A stretch of DNA of 5,546 bases from Candidatus Helarchaeota archaeon (GTDB lineage: Archaea; Asgardarchaeota; Lokiarchaeia; Helarchaeales; JABXJV01), in the NCBI GenBank assembly GCA_013375355.1, contig JABXJV010000465.1, positions 1-5,546 of the forward strand. Direction: 5' to 3'. The notes beneath the pieces are model-generated. The model had not been told where the DNA came from. It did no database searches and saw nothing but the letters and a program-made list of their open reading frames with translations. Shown one piece after another: positions 5,427-5,546 of this stretch (its first letter is position 1; every line of letters begins with the position of its first letter). A program made the translations under genes and the position numbers.

Positions 5427-5546
5427 CTATGCCGTATCGAGCATCATATCTAAATATTTAACGAGGCAGTTATATTTTTCCCCTAAATGTTTATCGCCAT
5501 CCTCTTTTACCTGAAAATTAAAGTAATTTTCCCATTTTTCATCGTA
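5427..5546 (-). CDS. C-terminal end of an unknown protein (5' end outside window)
   Basis: On the minus strand an open frame enters at the last base of the window and stops with TAG at 5429-5427, giving 39 residues: YDEKWENYFNFQVKEDGDKH followed by LGEKYNCLVKYLDMMLDTA. The composition is balanced, with aromatic and charged residues and an amphipathic C-terminal helix, as in a real globular protein end. I do not recognise the family. Too little is present for a function, and no terminator is visible downstream. It would be convergent with the small gene at 4924. Confidence 0.5.
   Translation of the reverse strand, partial: YDEKWENYFNFQVKEDGDKHLGEKYNCLVKYLDMMLDTA

Overview
The window is AT-rich, with intergenic DNA down to about 12% G+C by hand count at 4741-4920. 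It looks like chromosome from a Gram-negative (two-membrane) bacterium. The main evidence is the first gene, which resembles the outer-membrane auxiliary lipoproteins of MCE/Mla-type ABC transporters. A small protein with a FliM-like amino terminus suggests a lineage with chemotaxis or flagellar signalling. I cannot name the species; the mix fits an AT-rich uncultured lineage, but that is a guess. I see no insertion sequence, CRISPR array, tRNA or rRNA.

Layout: (1) 1-396, plus strand: the C-terminal part of an ABC transport auxiliary lipoprotein. (2) 439-875: a complete single-gene unit made of a near-consensus sigma70 promoter, a 99-residue protein beginning with a FliM-type CheY-binding peptide, and a strong intrinsic terminator. 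(3) 967-1932, plus strand: a complete APH-fold small-molecule phosphotransferase. (4) 4695 down to 2021, minus strand: an apparent three-gene operon of an ECF sigma factor, a membrane-spanning zinc-finger anti-sigma factor, and a 453-residue exported protein of unknown function built from two divergent copies of one domain. (5) 4696-4923: a very AT-rich divergent intergenic region. (6) 4924-5163, plus strand: a small hypothetical protein. (7) 5164-5426: non-coding, with a sharp G+C rise from about 13% to about 42% near 5260 and a good hairpin. (8) 5427-5546, minus strand: the C-terminal end of an unknown protein running off the window.

How the genes may work together: the sigma and anti-sigma factors are four bases apart and should form a regulatory pair that senses something at or beyond the inner membrane. 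The exported tandem-domain protein follows 52 bases later and is probably part of the same envelope circuit, as sensor, modulator or target. The FliM-peptide protein is the most unusual item: it keeps the motor-switch docking peptide but has no motor-switch domain, so it may be an alternative partner for a CheY-like regulator.
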